NCBI RefSeq assembly: GCF_901709675.1
Contig: NC_051089.1
Coordinates: 8,493,476 to 8,557,475, forward strand
DNA length: 64,000 nt
Direction of reading: 5' to 3'
Source: Syngnathus acus
Taxonomy: Eukaryota > Chordata > Actinopteri > Syngnathiformes > Syngnathidae
Shown here: positions 40,301 through 55,300 of the stretch, piece after piece
Layout of the letters: each line of letters opens with the position of its first letter
Numbering within the stretch: position 1 is the first letter of the stretch
Made by a program: the position numbers and the translations under genes
Notes under the pieces: generated by a model
Seen by the model: only the letters and a program-made list of their open reading frames with translations
Told to the model about the DNA's origin: nothing
Database searches by the model: none

Positions 40301-43300
40301 GGTTTCCACCAGAGAGGCTACCCACATTTGAATTCATTTAATACATCTCATAGTCAGTAATGTATGTCAAATGGATACCTCACGATAGAATGCATGTAGT
40401 CACATTACTAGTTGATTTACATATGGGGGAGGGGTTGTGATGTTTTTAATTGTTCCCAGCTCACAAAACTCCGTGCATTATTGTTCAAATACTCTAATCA
40501 GAAGACTTGGCAGCGGTGAGATTGCCTGGGTCCGTCGCTGTCATACTCCCTTTCATGTCTGAGACAATTTGTAAATGCAAGCAGTCATTACAGGAGCTCG
40601 CTGGGTCTGTAATGAGAAGTCTAATGAGACTCTCTCCAAAGACCAGACACCTGGGCCAAGACCTCATGTGGACTATGAAATCTCCCATTTCCTCTTGCAG
40701 CATGGGAATATTTTTCTTGTGTAATTGGAAAATACAGATTGATTCCTCAATTTAGGCCAGTACCAAAAGGAGACTGGGAACCAAAACACAAACTGCAGAA
40801 CAACGACAGAAATTGCAGATCTGTGTCACTGAATACCTCTATTAGGGACTTTGTGTTTGTTTTTCAAAATCATTTGGTGACTTTCTGTGGGGAGTAAGGA
40901 CTACTGAAACCGTGTAGTGTCATGGGAGTATATTGTTACGGCTCAATGAAAACAATGTACACATGTTGGACTCAAGACAAACACAATAAGCCTCTTGACA
41001 ACCTGATTTGTTTGAACTAATGGAAACATAAATAATTACGGAGTAAAAAATGAATATTTTTTCAAAGAATACATGCAATGTTTTAAGTACAATACCATTT
41101 TAAATTAATTTCATCATAGTATTCACGTGTGAATGAAAACAGTTTTGTTAACTGGGGGGGGGCATGGATATATCGTCAGCTTGTCTAAAATGGAGTCTAG
41201 GCACAGCCTAATATGTGTCCTGCATGTTGCTATAAATTCAGTCCAGTGAGTACGTTTGTTCCCCTTGCTGGACTCGTCATTTGGGGCTGGTATTTTGGGA
41301 GAGCAGCTCTGAGGTTACAGCGGTTGAAATCTCCTGCTGCAGTAAACATGACGTTTATCAATGACGCCATGCAGTCGAGCTAGCGCTATATTTTGTATAT
41401 AAATAGCTGACATGAACACAGTACTGAACTCTCTTGGTAAATAAATTGGTCAGCACTTTAGCATCAGCAAGAGATGCCAGTCCAGTAGTATTTTTCCATC
41501 ACCCAAATGTCTGCACACCATCTGTTGTTGATGAAGAATTAGACTTCGGCCACATTAGTTTTTGCTGACATAACTGCACAGTCCTATGTGGTAGATGGAG
41601 TGCATTAAAAGATGGCATGGCCAAGTCTGACGTTTTTGGTAATTATCCAGGTTTCCGTAAAATCAGAGCACAGCATTCCTTGATTTCATGTTAGGTGCTA
41701 ATCCTGGCTCTAGGCTATGCAGCAGTGATTGCATAGCTCTAGGCTTCAGCCGAGCATGTAGGCCACCTCTCTTGATGGCGTCATCGTCGCCTTGAGTATC
41801 AGCTGGTCCCAACAAAAAATACTTGGGCTTTGTGCTTGTGCTTACAATGATGTAATTAATTATTATAATTATTATTATTATTATTAAATCATCCTTCCAT
41901 AAACGTTGTTGGGCAGACCAGTTTTGGTTGGAAAAAAAATTGTCCTGCTCGTTGCCACTTCAAAAGAATCCCAGATTATGTTTGAAGCTGAAGCTTGCTA
42001 GACTTTCAACCCTCTGAGCCTTATTCGTACCTAGCAAAGATGTAAAGAATTATTTCGCAGTTCATCAACCAGAAAAAACATAAAAAAGCGTACTTTGGGC
42101 CCTTAACTGTCAGTGAGATGATGTTTATGTTTTGTTTGTGCTGGTCCACTGATGGTATAGTTTCACAAGAGCACTAAAATGTGTATCCCTTGCAGCTTAT
42201 ATCGCTCCTATGAGCACAAACAATGGTGATATTATACAGATACTTTACATTTCTTTTCTCACTCTTAAGTAGACTAAACTAAGGGAAGTGTGAGTCACTT
42301 GACTTGCAATGTTGTGAAGTCCTGTTATATCCCTGTGCGTTAATAGTAAAATAGTAGCCAGGTACATAAATAAAATATATCCATTTCTATGCATAAAAAA
42401 AATATACGTTTGAGTTGCGTTTGTAGTCAAAGTGCAATCTTGTATTGTCAATGACAAGAGGTGGCTCTCTGAAGTTCCACAATGGTTCAAAAAAGGAATG
42501 CAATCATTTTATTTCAGATGGGCGTCTCCTGTGCTAACTTGCTTCATGAGCCCTGCAGATATTCCTGTTTGGTATAACAAAGTACTCCAAAAGCATACGT
42601 GCATGCTTTGGATCCCAAGACGGTCATTATAATCACTCAAATCGAGCAGTGCAGCCAGAGGCGAGTACAATTTGAAATGGATGAGTGCCAACATGTGCAT
42701 TGTTGGCACAGTTAACATTCACACGTGAATGTTTTTTTCATTTTTATATAGAGCACAATAAATGATTCCCTCATTCCGTCACAGGCACTCAGCGGTAGCT
42801 ATATTAAAGTGAGTCCAAGGTCCAGAAAATTTACGAGGACATACAGCTATGTCATGAACAGTGTTTCTGTCGACTATTGCATTGTTTTGATTTAATTTAA
42901 TTTAGTTTCATATTATGTCTTACTGTCCAGTGTACCATACTCATGTCTTGTGTGAGCGGGTTTGGGTTTTGCCTCTACCTGTTCTTGTCAGCCCTGTTCC
43001 TTGTGTCAACCAATCAAAAACCCAAAGTTATTGTCAAACTAAACACGTTGTGCATTTAACTAACCTTACTCATATTGAAATGTTAATAGCATTTTACATA
43101 TACATTTATGAACTCCACTCAATATAACAACAAACCTGTGGTGGAAGACAGTGGCAGGATCTACTTTATTGCCGCAATGTTGGCAACATTTTAAGAGACA
43201 TGGGCATATGCTGTAAATGAATGCAATGAGATGAACGAATGATTACGCATGTCCAGTTCCAACCCAGTCTGCTAGGAACTCTGCTCACTGCTTAACATAC

Positions 43301-46300
43301 ATTTGTGTGTTCAGCACTAATTGCAGTGTAATAAAACGGTCCCGGTTTGAAAGCTGTTGCAGCAGCAACCGAGACAAGCAGATAGAGATCTTAGATTAGA
43401 CACACTGATTCTGCGGACGGGCTACTTAAATATGGAGGGGATGTGTTCTGAATATTTGTCAGATCTTTATAAGATCAGGCAACTAAACACAATAAACCTT
43501 CATTATAAATCTCTGTGATCTTTTATTCATGAGCTAGACCTGATAAATCTGTTTCCGGTAATGACCGGGCTTGTTATCTTGTCCTTATATGTAAATGAGA
43601 CCATGGTCATGTCTCCTTCCCCCGTGACACCACTTCATGAGTTCTTTTGTAATTTGGATGGAGCTGGAAATCAAATCGAAAGTACGTGCTGGAATTTTAT
43701 GCTGTCAATTTTGAGCTGACTGACCACAAAATTACGTACACCTTCACCACATGATCCAGTCCATCCATGGTATATCAAATAAGTCTTTAATTCTATATAA
43801 ATAAGCCTGAGATTTTGTTTTATATGTGTAAGACTATATGTTGTGAATGGTAAAATGTTACTGATAACATTGACCTTGCATGTTTAGTTGACAAAGGTTG
43901 ACCATTTAAAGCTGGACCAAATTAATTCACCTACTATTACTTACTATGGGAAATAAGATTTAGAACCTTTGAGTAAATGCTCATTGGATGTTACACTGTA
44001 GAGGTATTTTAGGTATTTCTCACATTGCAATTTAAAAAAAATTCCATCAAATTACTTAAAGAATTGGCACATATGATAAAAATGTACGCTATCGCGAATG
44101 CTCATTTTTCATTCAAAACATCCTGTAGACGTGCATGTCATTAAGTGTATCAGAGAGAATATCTGTGGTTGCGCATATGTTTATGTAAATTAATGTATTC
44201 CTGTTTATGTTACGCATATTCTGTCTTCAAGGTAACACAGAGTTTATGTCTCAAGTGAGTTTAAGACTAATTAAACTATTATGTATTCTGGTGCATAGTG
44301 CTGGAGATTGCTTTTCGCAAAGGGCATCCTGTATGTGATACATACGTACATAGAATAACATAGTAAGGTTCAGTCTGAATTGGCAGGAATTGCTTTTTGC
44401 TGCCCCATAAATAGTCACTGACCATCGATCTCCTCATGGAACAAGGATTGTGGAAGATAGAAAGGAAGTTATAAAATTGGAGGAAAGGCACAGAGTGGCA
44501 GACAGTTTAAACTGGGTCATTAAAGGCCGTTTGCTCAAGTCTTCTGTAATAATACCTCACTGCCCTGGGCCTGCCAGTTCGTGTGTGTGTATGTGTGCGT
44601 GCGTGCGTGCGCGTGTGTGTGCGTTCAAGGCCTCAGGTTGTCAACTTCCATGCATGTATGCCAGGCAGGACTACAGACATCCAGACTGCACTTCAAGGCT
44701 CAGCGATCACCATTGAGGTTGACCACGCTCAGAAAATCAATCCCCAACTCTCCAGAAACGTAGAGGCCGCTTACAAACCGGCCTACTTCAAGCCCCACCG
44801 ATTCCCTTTGCTCTCAGGAAACGTTCTACCGTCCTCTCGAGCGAAATCGCTGGGATGAGAGCTTTGCTCGATTCAACTGCAGCCAGTTCTGTGGCGCAAC
44901 ATGAGGGAAAGTCAGTGGAGATTTAATTAACACCTGAAGGCTGTGCAAACCTTTGCGCGAGGCACTGATAACAGCCAGCTTGCATCGCCTTAAAATTTGC
45001 ACCAATTGGCTGTCTATTAATAGGAGACTGTGCTGCGACAGACGGATCTGCGATGCTTGAACAGACCTTTGATCACAACATCAGAGGAGCTTCATCTTAT
45101 CCAGAGAAAAGATATCTTTAGCCCGAGCTGGACCTTAGCTTATAGGCAGAAACATCCAATAATTCCATATAATTGTGTTATCCGTAGGGATATTTGACCA
45201 GTTTGGATAAGTGCTCTGCTATCTAGGGGCCGTGCCAAATGCTTTTAGTTGTCCTGCCAAATGCACACAAATCAGCGGAGTTGTTTACTACTTGCCTTTG
45301 GGGACAACTGAGCATCTTTTTATATGTTCAACCACAAGACAGACAGGATGTCAAGTCTTTTTTTTAAATAGTAATCTATTAGTTCAGGGCTTATTTGCTT
45401 AGCACAGTGCTCCAAGGTAATAAGCTCTCCGAATAATATTAATCGTCAGAACGAATTTTTGCATGGTAATTAGCACTAATGATTATTTTAGCATGGTGAT
45501 TATTGGTGGATGTGCTGTGGTAGTCCACAGCAGAAGTGGAAAAACAAAAGGGCCAACTGCTTCTGTTTGACATGTATGTTCTCCGACTGCTACGACACAG
45601 TGCTCATTTCACACTGAAAGTCGCAATGTATGGAAAACATAGGAATTCACATGTTTGTGACTCTGAACACTTGTGTATCAAATCATTGTTCCTAATTGAA
45701 ATGGAAGGAAATGCCGTTAATTCCGTTCCAGGAAAAGAAACAACAAACTTTGGCATTTTTTGTTTTTTTTAAGAAGGAGAGGGTGTGCATCTCTAAAATA
45801 AAATATGATTCGATAGGTATACTGACACATGAAGTAAAAGATCTGCTTTAGTTTTGAATCCAAACCGATTCAAACAGTTTTTTGTTACATCATTAGAAAA
45901 ATAGCACTACAGTGTAGAACCTTTGAAAAAATTGAGTAATAGTTTAATTAAATAAAATGTAAACATATTGACAGTTATGAGTCATGATTTAGTGCCAACC
46001 CAACATAGTTTCTGTAATATTTGTACTTTTTCTTAGAAGACGAAGAGTATGTGCCTTTAAATCTGTCTAACACTGCGGTTACACCATTTTTGTTCAAGTA
46101 ACTAATACTTAAAGACTTGCAAAACCCTGACTATTGAGTTAAGGTTCTGTCTGTCACATCTCCAGTCCGCTCTGGCCCTGCTGGCCAGTTGACGCGCCCA
46201 CTGTGCTAATCGGCGCTGATCGGCGCTGATCGCCACCACCTGTCTCGTGTTACCCACTGGTTAGGGCATGTATATAGACGGCGTGCACTCGTCAGTACTG

Positions 46301-49300
46301 TTTGTCTGCCTTGACACACACACGCCTGCCACCCTTCTGATACGCTGTGTAACGGTACGCCTGGCCGGTTCGTTCGCTTGCTTTACCCCTGTCTGCCAAC
46401 ACGACGGCCCTCCTTGTCTCCTTTTCCCATTTGGTTGTCCTGCCTTGTTCGTGACAGGTTCTGACCTTGCAGAGGCTACAGATCAAAATCCATTTCCAAT
46501 CAAGCAGGAGGAGAGTATTTGATGAATTGTACTTTCTCAGTCTTGCATAATGATCCAGTGATTGTGTTACCTCATACCTCAATTTTGTTGAATTTGGAGA
46601 AGCTTTATCATCTTTGTATAATAGAAACACAAACCTGAGTGTCTGTTTAAGAGTGTGCTTTTTTAAAGCAAGCAAGTATATCTGAGGAATCCTGCAAGTC
46701 CTGATTAATTCAAAATTAAACTGCTCAAGAGAAGCAACATATTCGATCCACCCACCCACTCTCACAAAAGGTGCCATTACCGCTTGCAGTAGATTTATTT
46801 TGTAAAAAGGGTGGCCCGTTAAGTAGAAATAAGACAAATCATGAACACGGGTTGAACAATAAAATTCCATTCACCATTCAAAGATAAATCACAGCTCTTA
46901 TTTACGCCCCAGACAAAGCGGAACAAAGAGGAAACAAACATTGCTGCATTCTTAGGCGGTAGCCTTGGTTTTGAAATAGAAAATTCACTTGTGCTCATTG
47001 TTGATAAGAGGTGCACACATTATTTGTTGAAATTTCACACACCGAAAAACAAGCAACATGTGAAAAGGGTCAACATCTCTCCTGAGTTCACAATGCTTCA
47101 TGTTTTGGGATCTTTAAAACTTATAGTACTTAAAGTTATGCACAAGTTCAAACTTCAAAAAACAGCCTAAGGAGTTGCTGTCGTGGATGTTAACTTTTTA
47201 TAGCTGATGTCGTGTTATCTTCTTCCTCAGTTGAGTCTGATAAGTGCATTTGCCCAACAGAACGTCATATTTGAATGTTTGAAGAAAAAAAAAATGTTTT
47301 AGCAGGAACACTGCAATTTTTTTTATTGATTTAGAAAGAGTGGCTTTAAAAAGAGCATGGGCAATTATGACATTAGTCTAATGATACTGGAAATTACACT
47401 TAGAGTGCCTTTAACACAAGCTTTGTTGATTTCCTTCTAAATTCTCAGTGGGAAATGTTTTGATTTTCATTTCTGATCGACAAACGGCTTCTTTGTCACC
47501 CAAATGTAAATTTAGGCTATTACGTGTTAGTGTAATAAGCAGACATTATTAAACAATATTAACACCACAAATCTGTTTTTGTGATGATGCCAGTTTGAAT
47601 GTCGTCACTTGCCCAAGAGAGAATTACAATTATTAAATCAAGCATTGCAAATTAAAGTTCACTGCACTTGTCAGGACTACTAGATGGAAATTAGTCATGC
47701 AATCTGATTTTTTTGTGTCTCCTCTAACAGATGTGAGCAGTTTTTAGCCCTGCACATGATTCCAATCAAGCTGAAAAAGAATAAATGCTTTGCATAACGC
47801 CTCTTTTTTTTTTTTTTTTTAATGTACAGCGCAAAACTCACTGGCTAAGCCAGCTTTTTCGTAATAACAATGAAAAGGACAACAGTGATACATTCAGTAT
47901 ATCAAAAAAAAAAATAGCAAGCAGCACCGTTGAAACAGTGTACCAGGAACACATATATCTGTGTCCTGGTGGGTATTTTTCCTTCAGACACCCATTACTT
48001 TTAATAAGAATGCTTTATGATTGTAGCATCAAATGCTGCTTTTGTATGACCACATAATATCCAGCAGGCCACATCTGAGCTCTTTTGTTCCACATAAAGT
48101 GCTGCCCTAAATCTAGCTAAAAGGGTCTTGGTACATTTTTTTGTGCAGGTCTACCCAATGGACACACTCTTTCAGTAGTAGTGGAAAGAACTCATTTCCA
48201 TTTTCTTTTTGTCACGACAGTTTGATTAAAACCCATGACTGGCTTGACCACACATTGGTAAACAAAGGCAATACTTCCTAGCAGTTGCAACATTTAGTCA
48301 ATAAAACTAATCATGTTCTCATTCGGACTCTGCTTACCACTTGTCTTGTTAGTGATTTGTGTCTTGTGCAAATATAGCTTGGTGGTTTTATCACTATGGC
48401 TTGGCCATCCTGCGTTGATAATGACAATTGATTCAATCCAAACCTTAATATCACACGATATACATCCATCCACATTTTGTGTGATTGGTTGAATTCCAAA
48501 TTAAAAGACTATATTGGTTCCACTGTGTCACTCATAAATGATGTTATACACTATTCACATAGTCGCTTTAAAGTTTAGTGGACCAAGAAAAGATGCAAAA
48601 GTTCAAAACTTCCCATCATCCTTCAAATGTTTGAGATGAGTCTGTTTGCCCTCTAACTTTTTCTGATCCACTGAGACGCCTGGGACTGCATAAAGTGCTT
48701 TGCATCAGTGACACACACGCACACATGCAAGCTCAGAATGACTTGCAGTGTGGAACACGTCGCGAAGGCCATTAATGCACAAGCATGCATGTAATCTGCC
48801 TTTGTGTCAATAAAGGATTCAGGTGCAGTGAACACAAATCACACCCATGGAAATTTACACAAGCACTGCTTTAAAGAAAAAAATAGATATAACTTGCAAA
48901 TTTGAAACTTCTCACTGCTCTCAAAGACTGTTGACGTGTCGAACCCCCGCCCAATTGAACAATCAAATCGCACACAACTTTCCCTCCAGGATTGAGTGTG
49001 AACATATTTCTGCTTCAAACTTTTTGTGGCTGTCTCGCTTCTGAACTTAAATAATAATGATATGCTTTTCTGCAAATTGCGACACCCAGGGAAGATGAAT
49101 TTGTTAGCTAGCTAACAGCGTATTGTCGCGAGACAAGTAATCATAGTTACATAACAATTGCGCTGGATGACCAAAAGAGTTACACATGCTGGAAAAATCA
49201 GGAAAAAGGAAATAGTGAAAGAAATGTTTTCTGCTGTATCACCACATTTGAGTATTAACTTCCCCTCGGTCTTTGCACATTCAGCGATTATCGTCAAACA

Positions 49301-52300
49301 TAAAACAAAAATCACATTTATATTACAGTTTTTTAATTTATTAGTCCATTATGCATGAAAGAACACCTGCACACTGTCGTTTTTATCTTACATTTACCTT
49401 CATATTTTTGCCAGTGTTTCACGAAACCCCTTTTTATAAATGTATGCCTTCCGAGTGACGAGTATCCAGATAATGATCCTGGCTGAATCACGCACATAAA
49501 ACCACTCTGTTAAAGTCTCAGCTGGACTCCAGTCAGTCATAAATGTATTAGCCAGATGTAAAAGCTGTCACAGCCGTGCCAGATGCTCAGAGTAATGGTT
49601 CTCAGTTTGATCTTGTTAAGAATACTACATTGAGTTGTTTTAAAGTAGCCTACTCAAAATAAGAGTGAGACTCAAAATGGGTCCTTGTTGCGTTACTGAA
49701 CAACCACCTTTATTTCCGTGTGTGTATGAAGTCAGCCCTGCTTTAACTTGGTCTTGAAATGTACAATGGGAAAATAGAACGTCTAAAAACTATTTTACAG
49801 ATGTTTAATTTCCCAAAAATGATGATTTATTACCAGCGTTTTCGGGTTCCATTCGATTGGAGTAAAAAATAATGTGGCTTCGTTTTTCAGCCCATGATGT
49901 AATGTTTGGCTAAGATGTTGTGAAACGTGGTTATCTTAAAATATGCAGCTTTGCAACTCGCAATTTAGGATAACGCTTCGGATTATATATTTAGATGAAT
50001 TATTGAATATGCATGGTGTTCTAATGACAAATGCTCTTGCATTACTTTGACAAGCACTTGTTGTATTGCACAAATTAATCCCTACTGCAGATACAAAATG
50101 TGCTTCTGTCTAACAATGATCCATGAAAGTAGCGAATATGAAATAATTGATTTTATTCATTTATTTATTTATTTATTTTTGTTTTTGTAAAGGAAGCACA
50201 GAGAAATAATGGTTAGGATGTGTTTTTTGGAGTAAGGGGATCTGAGATCCAGATCTTCAGGTACTCTTTCCTCCAAACATCCCCAAAACTTGCTTCTTTG
50301 GTAAAGTAAGGATTGTAATTTTATCAAATTTATTTGCTTTGTGATGCGTTCGGGAAACTAAAGACCAGATACTGAAGGAATGGGGTCGAAATACAAAAAG
50401 TCCTGCCTCGCTACAAAACAGATATGCTCAAACGTCATTGAATAAAGTACATAAGCAGACAAGTATATTCACATATTAAATCAATAAAAGAAACATTTTA
50501 AGCATATAATTATACCTACACACCAAATCAATAAAGAAGACATACACATTCTCATAAGTCTAATCTATGCAATATAAGCAACATTTAAATTACATCGCAT
50601 TTTAATTTAGTGCTAAAAAACTATCCTCAACAATTCTTCTACACTAAACTTGCTGTAAAGACAGAGCTTCTATCGTAGAAAATGCAACCAAGCGATATAT
50701 TGACTTGGCTCTATATTAAATTGACAAAAGCAGCGCTGATAATTAAACTCATACAGCATGAAGCGCTGGGGACATCACTATAGGCCTCTGTTAGCAGTGC
50801 GGCCAGCTTACTTATAATCATTAAAATTGTGTCCTATCTTGTCTTTTACACAAGAGTCGAAGAAGCGAAGAAATGCAAAGTTTAAATAATACAAATCGTA
50901 AAAATCCAGACGCCAAAGAGCCTAAATGGTGAATATCAACCGTTTTCTGTTCAAGCAGAAGTAAAGTAAATATTTTGGTAGCTGCATCATTATAGGGTCA
51001 GTAGACACATTCGGATCACAAATCTGAAAAGCCCTTAGTGGGATAACCTAAGATAAAGATCTCTCTTTGGAAAAGTGTTTACCCTCATTCATTTGAAATT
51101 TGCCATATCAGTGTGCTTCACATCTGCCTTCAAATACACAAAGGCAGCATCACCTTAACCATGCCTTTAACTATAATGACAGATGTATATCACAGCTATG
51201 TTTATCATCACAGGGCAGAACCCTGTTGTTTTCATGTTGGAAGGTAATGCTTTTGGTCTATGCCTGCTATTTGAGCTCAAACATTTTTTATCAAGCAGCA
51301 TTAATGATGTTGAAACATAATAAAAGCCTAAATTGGTTGTGAAAGGCTTGCCTGCAGTTGGGTCATCAAAGCACATTTGATGAAAGAAACGTTTTATTCT
51401 TATTATTACTTTTACTCTTAATTAAAAATCCCAAGCATTACAAAGGAAATCAACTACAGGAATATTGAGATTCTGTTAATTCCAGATGTTTACTACTTGA
51501 CGGAATAAAATACTATAAATTAAATTGCCACGGGTTTCTTGGGATTAGTTTTAGTAAAAACAACAAAGTCAGTAATACTTGTTAAATGGGCAATGTGATC
51601 AGAGGCTTTACTGTCTGTGCAAGAGAGGTAATGATGTGTTGTATGGAGACAGTCATTAAATCCATAAATCTGCATGATACAAGTCATTAAACTTCATGTC
51701 AAAGTTATGTCAAGTAGTAGAAGCACTTTATGATAATATATTACACACACATGCAAGGACGCACACACACACGAATTGTGTCATTTATATTACTGTGGAC
51801 ATACTTGTGGGAGTCCATATAATCGAGTAGTGAGCTTTTTCAATTTTTTCATGATTGAGCTGGGTGATGGATGTTTTGTTAAATGTTGTTAGTGAACATA
51901 ACAAATATTTTTTTTTTGTAAAAAGCCACATGTCAACCTGAACAAAATCTTGTGAGGCAAGCACATGACATGAAATCCGTCCCTTTTTAGTGATTGAATC
52001 TCCTCTTGACATTTCAGCTTGCGCAACAGGCGAGTCGAGGAGTGTCATTGTCATCAAGGCTTTTGATGTGTCCACTCATTTCGACTCAGTGTTTTTATGT
52101 GCGACCTGGTTCTTGTTCAAATATTATCTTGTGCAGCACAATTATTATCTTTGCTACTGTTAAATTAATCTTATCCCCCAAAAAGCAGTTCTTTCATGAT
52201 ACCTCCCTTTAGTTGATTTTCTTTTAAACTATTCAAAGTTCAAGTTTTAATCAAACTACTTTGATGTAGTTCGTAAAATCAAGTATTAACACAACAAACA

Positions 52301-55300
52301 AATTTGGGTGTGGCCCAAATCGTTGTTTCACAGTAACTCCAAAATTTTTACCTTGTAGTGGGAAATTAAATCAAACTGACAAATGAACAAGCTGACCTGA
52401 CACGCCATGTTAACAATTTCATAAAAGTTTCTGATGAAGTCACTTGAGAACGAGCCAATAGAAAGTCTTTGGAAAAGGGCAGGCACCTTGTAAAATTAGT
52501 GAGGCAAAATATGATCCACTCAAGTAGTGGATGTAAAGATGAAAAACAATTATCCCAAATAATCAGTCAGCACAAAATGGTTAGCAACCATTAGCATCCT
52601 AATGATAAACCCTGTGCTAAACTGTGCCTGTTGCTGATAGTGCAAAAAATCATAACATTAATTCATAGCTTTGGTGACATCACCTCCCTCTAGTCTCACT
52701 AAATTCACTTTTCTCACAGGAGTAGTGGGCCTTCAGTAAAACCCTTGAATTTGAAATAGGATTAGTCTTCCATGTTCGCTGCAACCTGTCAGATTTATTG
52801 CAGTGGAATTCAATAAATCAGAGCATTAGCCATTCTGGTGATGTAATATTTTTTTCATTAGGGTTTTATTTCAAATTTAGTCCACAACTGACTGTAATAG
52901 TTTTGTATTATTAATACATCACATTGATTCAATTTAAACATTCAGCAGAGAAAGCGACTGGTTCAACAGTGTGTTCCCTTTCTTTTTCAGGGTGATGATG
53001 TCCTGACCGTCATCAAGATGAAAGCGCAATGGCCTGCTTGGCAGCCTCTTAATGTGTAAGTATCTTGTGTCATTTACACTTCTGCACTAAACAGACGGAT
53101 CAGTTCATGCTGTCTCAAGGTACTTATTTGCCCCTCAAGAGGCTGCAGTGAGCCACAATAGCGTGAAAGAGTCGTATTATTACCAGAGGGCTGGGCTATG
53201 ATGTGGTGGCGCCATGAAACTAACAACCTCTCTTGAGCTTTTCGCCTAAAGATAGTGAGTCTAACGGTAGAGAGAGTTGTTAAGACTAGCCACCCTGCAG
53301 AAGTAATTGGTCAGTACACTTTTGAAACGGCTTCCTATTGTTGAGGTTGTCAAAAAGTGAAACTACACTTGCCTCATTCATCTAATGATGATGGAAGATG
53401 TTGCTATAGAGAGAACGGCTCATTCACACAGTAGACTATTGAGGCGGGAAAAGAAACTAGATGCAGTGCCCCTTTCAAGGACTCTGGACAGAGGAAAGCA
53501 TAGAATTGAACTAAAACCTTTTAATTTCTATACGTTTACTTCTGAATCGTTCCGGAACTCATTTGGACTAAACTCAGTTAGTTTGTCATATCTTGTTTAG
53601 TAGTCACGGAAGTATACTTGGCTCTTAAAAGTAAGTTTCTGGAGTTAAGTGAGACCTTAACAAATTTTGTAAGACCCCAAAGGATTACTACTTGGCGTGT
53701 GTTTTTTGTGCCTACTTTGCAGAATTTAATAAAAACAATTATCACTATAATATCTGTGATCACACAAGATGTGCGCATATCACGCAATGTCTCAATGCTC
53801 CTCACTGGCGGAAGTACTTTTGTTGACAGTCTTTTGTTACAATATTGTATCACAACATTGGTTCTTCTTATAAGACAGTTTTATTATGTTTAAATACTAC
53901 AATATTGTCGGACCACTACAGCGAAAAACATTTTGCAGTACGACCTATATTTTTGAGGCCAGTTAAGCATCTTCCAAGTTGGACCCAGTACTTGCTGATC
54001 AGTACAAACCCATCCCCGAAACTGCCGTCTACCGCATTCTTCCAGGGTTCATTAGCCCCTAAAGCTATTTAATCTCTTATTCATGAGAAAAACAAGATGC
54101 TTGTTGGCTCAGCGTGCAAAGAACTTCAATGGTAACAACCTGTGCAATGTTGTTTACTACCCGAGCAAAAAGGCCGATGACTTTAATCTCCAAAGGGTAT
54201 TGCATAGCCAGGAATAGATATCCACCAAGAATAATTAGCTTACTCCTTGCTGTATACACAGACAATACATTGTTGCATTCTGAAATTGCGTCCAGAAACA
54301 ATAATGGGCGTGAGCATGACAAGGGACTGAGACAAGAAAAACGTGTCTTTTACTCAGACAACGGCGAGATACGCTCGCAAAGCCCCATGACATTGTATTA
54401 TCTTTGTGATATTGATGCATTGTTTTTTAATGTATTTTTAATGGCTAGGTGCTGTAAAATATCAAATTCACAAGGAAACAATACACTCTGATGTAGATGT
54501 GCTTTGATTGGAAGGATAAAGTGTTGACAGAGATTATGATGAAAAATCCAACTTTGCAATTCAAGCAGGGTCACTCCAAATGACCCATGGCGTACTAAAA
54601 AGTCACTGCTGAATAATCAGCAGAGATTGAAATGAACTTCAGTTTGCTGACAGTGTTGAAATACAATGAGAATTTTATTCAAATCGTGACATTTGAATTT
54701 CTTTCCATGTACAACTTTTTTGTTAGTCTCACATTGAGCTTCTTGAATAATCAAGTTTGGAGCACAGCGGAAGCTGAAATGAACCTGCGGGAAAGTGCAC
54801 CATCCCTCTTTCACCTCCAAGCAACAAAATGCAGAAACATTTTCACCTCAATTTTTACTTGTGCAAATTGATAACCTTTGCAGGGCACAGCAAGGATTCC
54901 ATGAATTTTGGGATGACAAAAGTGGTTTACTGAGGTAGTCTGCGGTGATTAACGCCCTCCTCGTGTGCAACCAGCCTCGCTCTGTCTCTCCTTTGCTGTC
55001 AGTGACTTCTTATGGAGCACAGGTGGTGTCGAAGATAAATGTCAAAGTTCCTGTACTTGCTGAGAAAAGTGTAGACTCGGGTTGGATGTTCCCAGGGGAT
55101 GAAGGCTGTTCCTTGCCTTCTGGGGCCATCATTAACAAGAGTTCTCAAGGAGAAGACTGAGTGCACTAAAGTCAAATTTATTAATACTAAAATGAAAGGT
55201 GGGAAATGGCGATGACTTGTTAAGTGTCTATATGACACTGAGTATTGTTTCACGTCTAATGTGTACATCCTTTTAAGTAGTTGAGCTGCCAGTCATAGAT

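Larger units (their letters stand above)
38435..52990 (+). other. spon1: spon1 intron 6 (14.6 kb)
   Basis: This is the longest intron of the gene. Recognisable content is a decayed LINE endonuclease on the - strand (41.2-41.8 kb), an ATT microsatellite (41.86 kb), a TG microsatellite (44.58 kb), a GC-rich segment (44.64-44.89 kb), an LTR- or promoter-like repeat (46.13-46.46 kb), and TTTA (50.16 kb) and CA tracts. No exon-like frame with splice sites was found, so long frames here, including a 192-codon one on the - strand at 46.3-46.9 kb, are not called. Confidence 0.7.

Noticed and set aside
41395-41430. Strong TATA-like word TATATAAATAG as a promoter
   Set aside because: It lies within the decayed LINE endonuclease region and no coding or initiator sequence follows; base composition explains it.
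46292-46870. 192-codon open frame on the - strand
   Set aside because: It runs antisense through a GC-rich repeat inside spon1 intron 6, has no recognisable motif and shows no splice partners.
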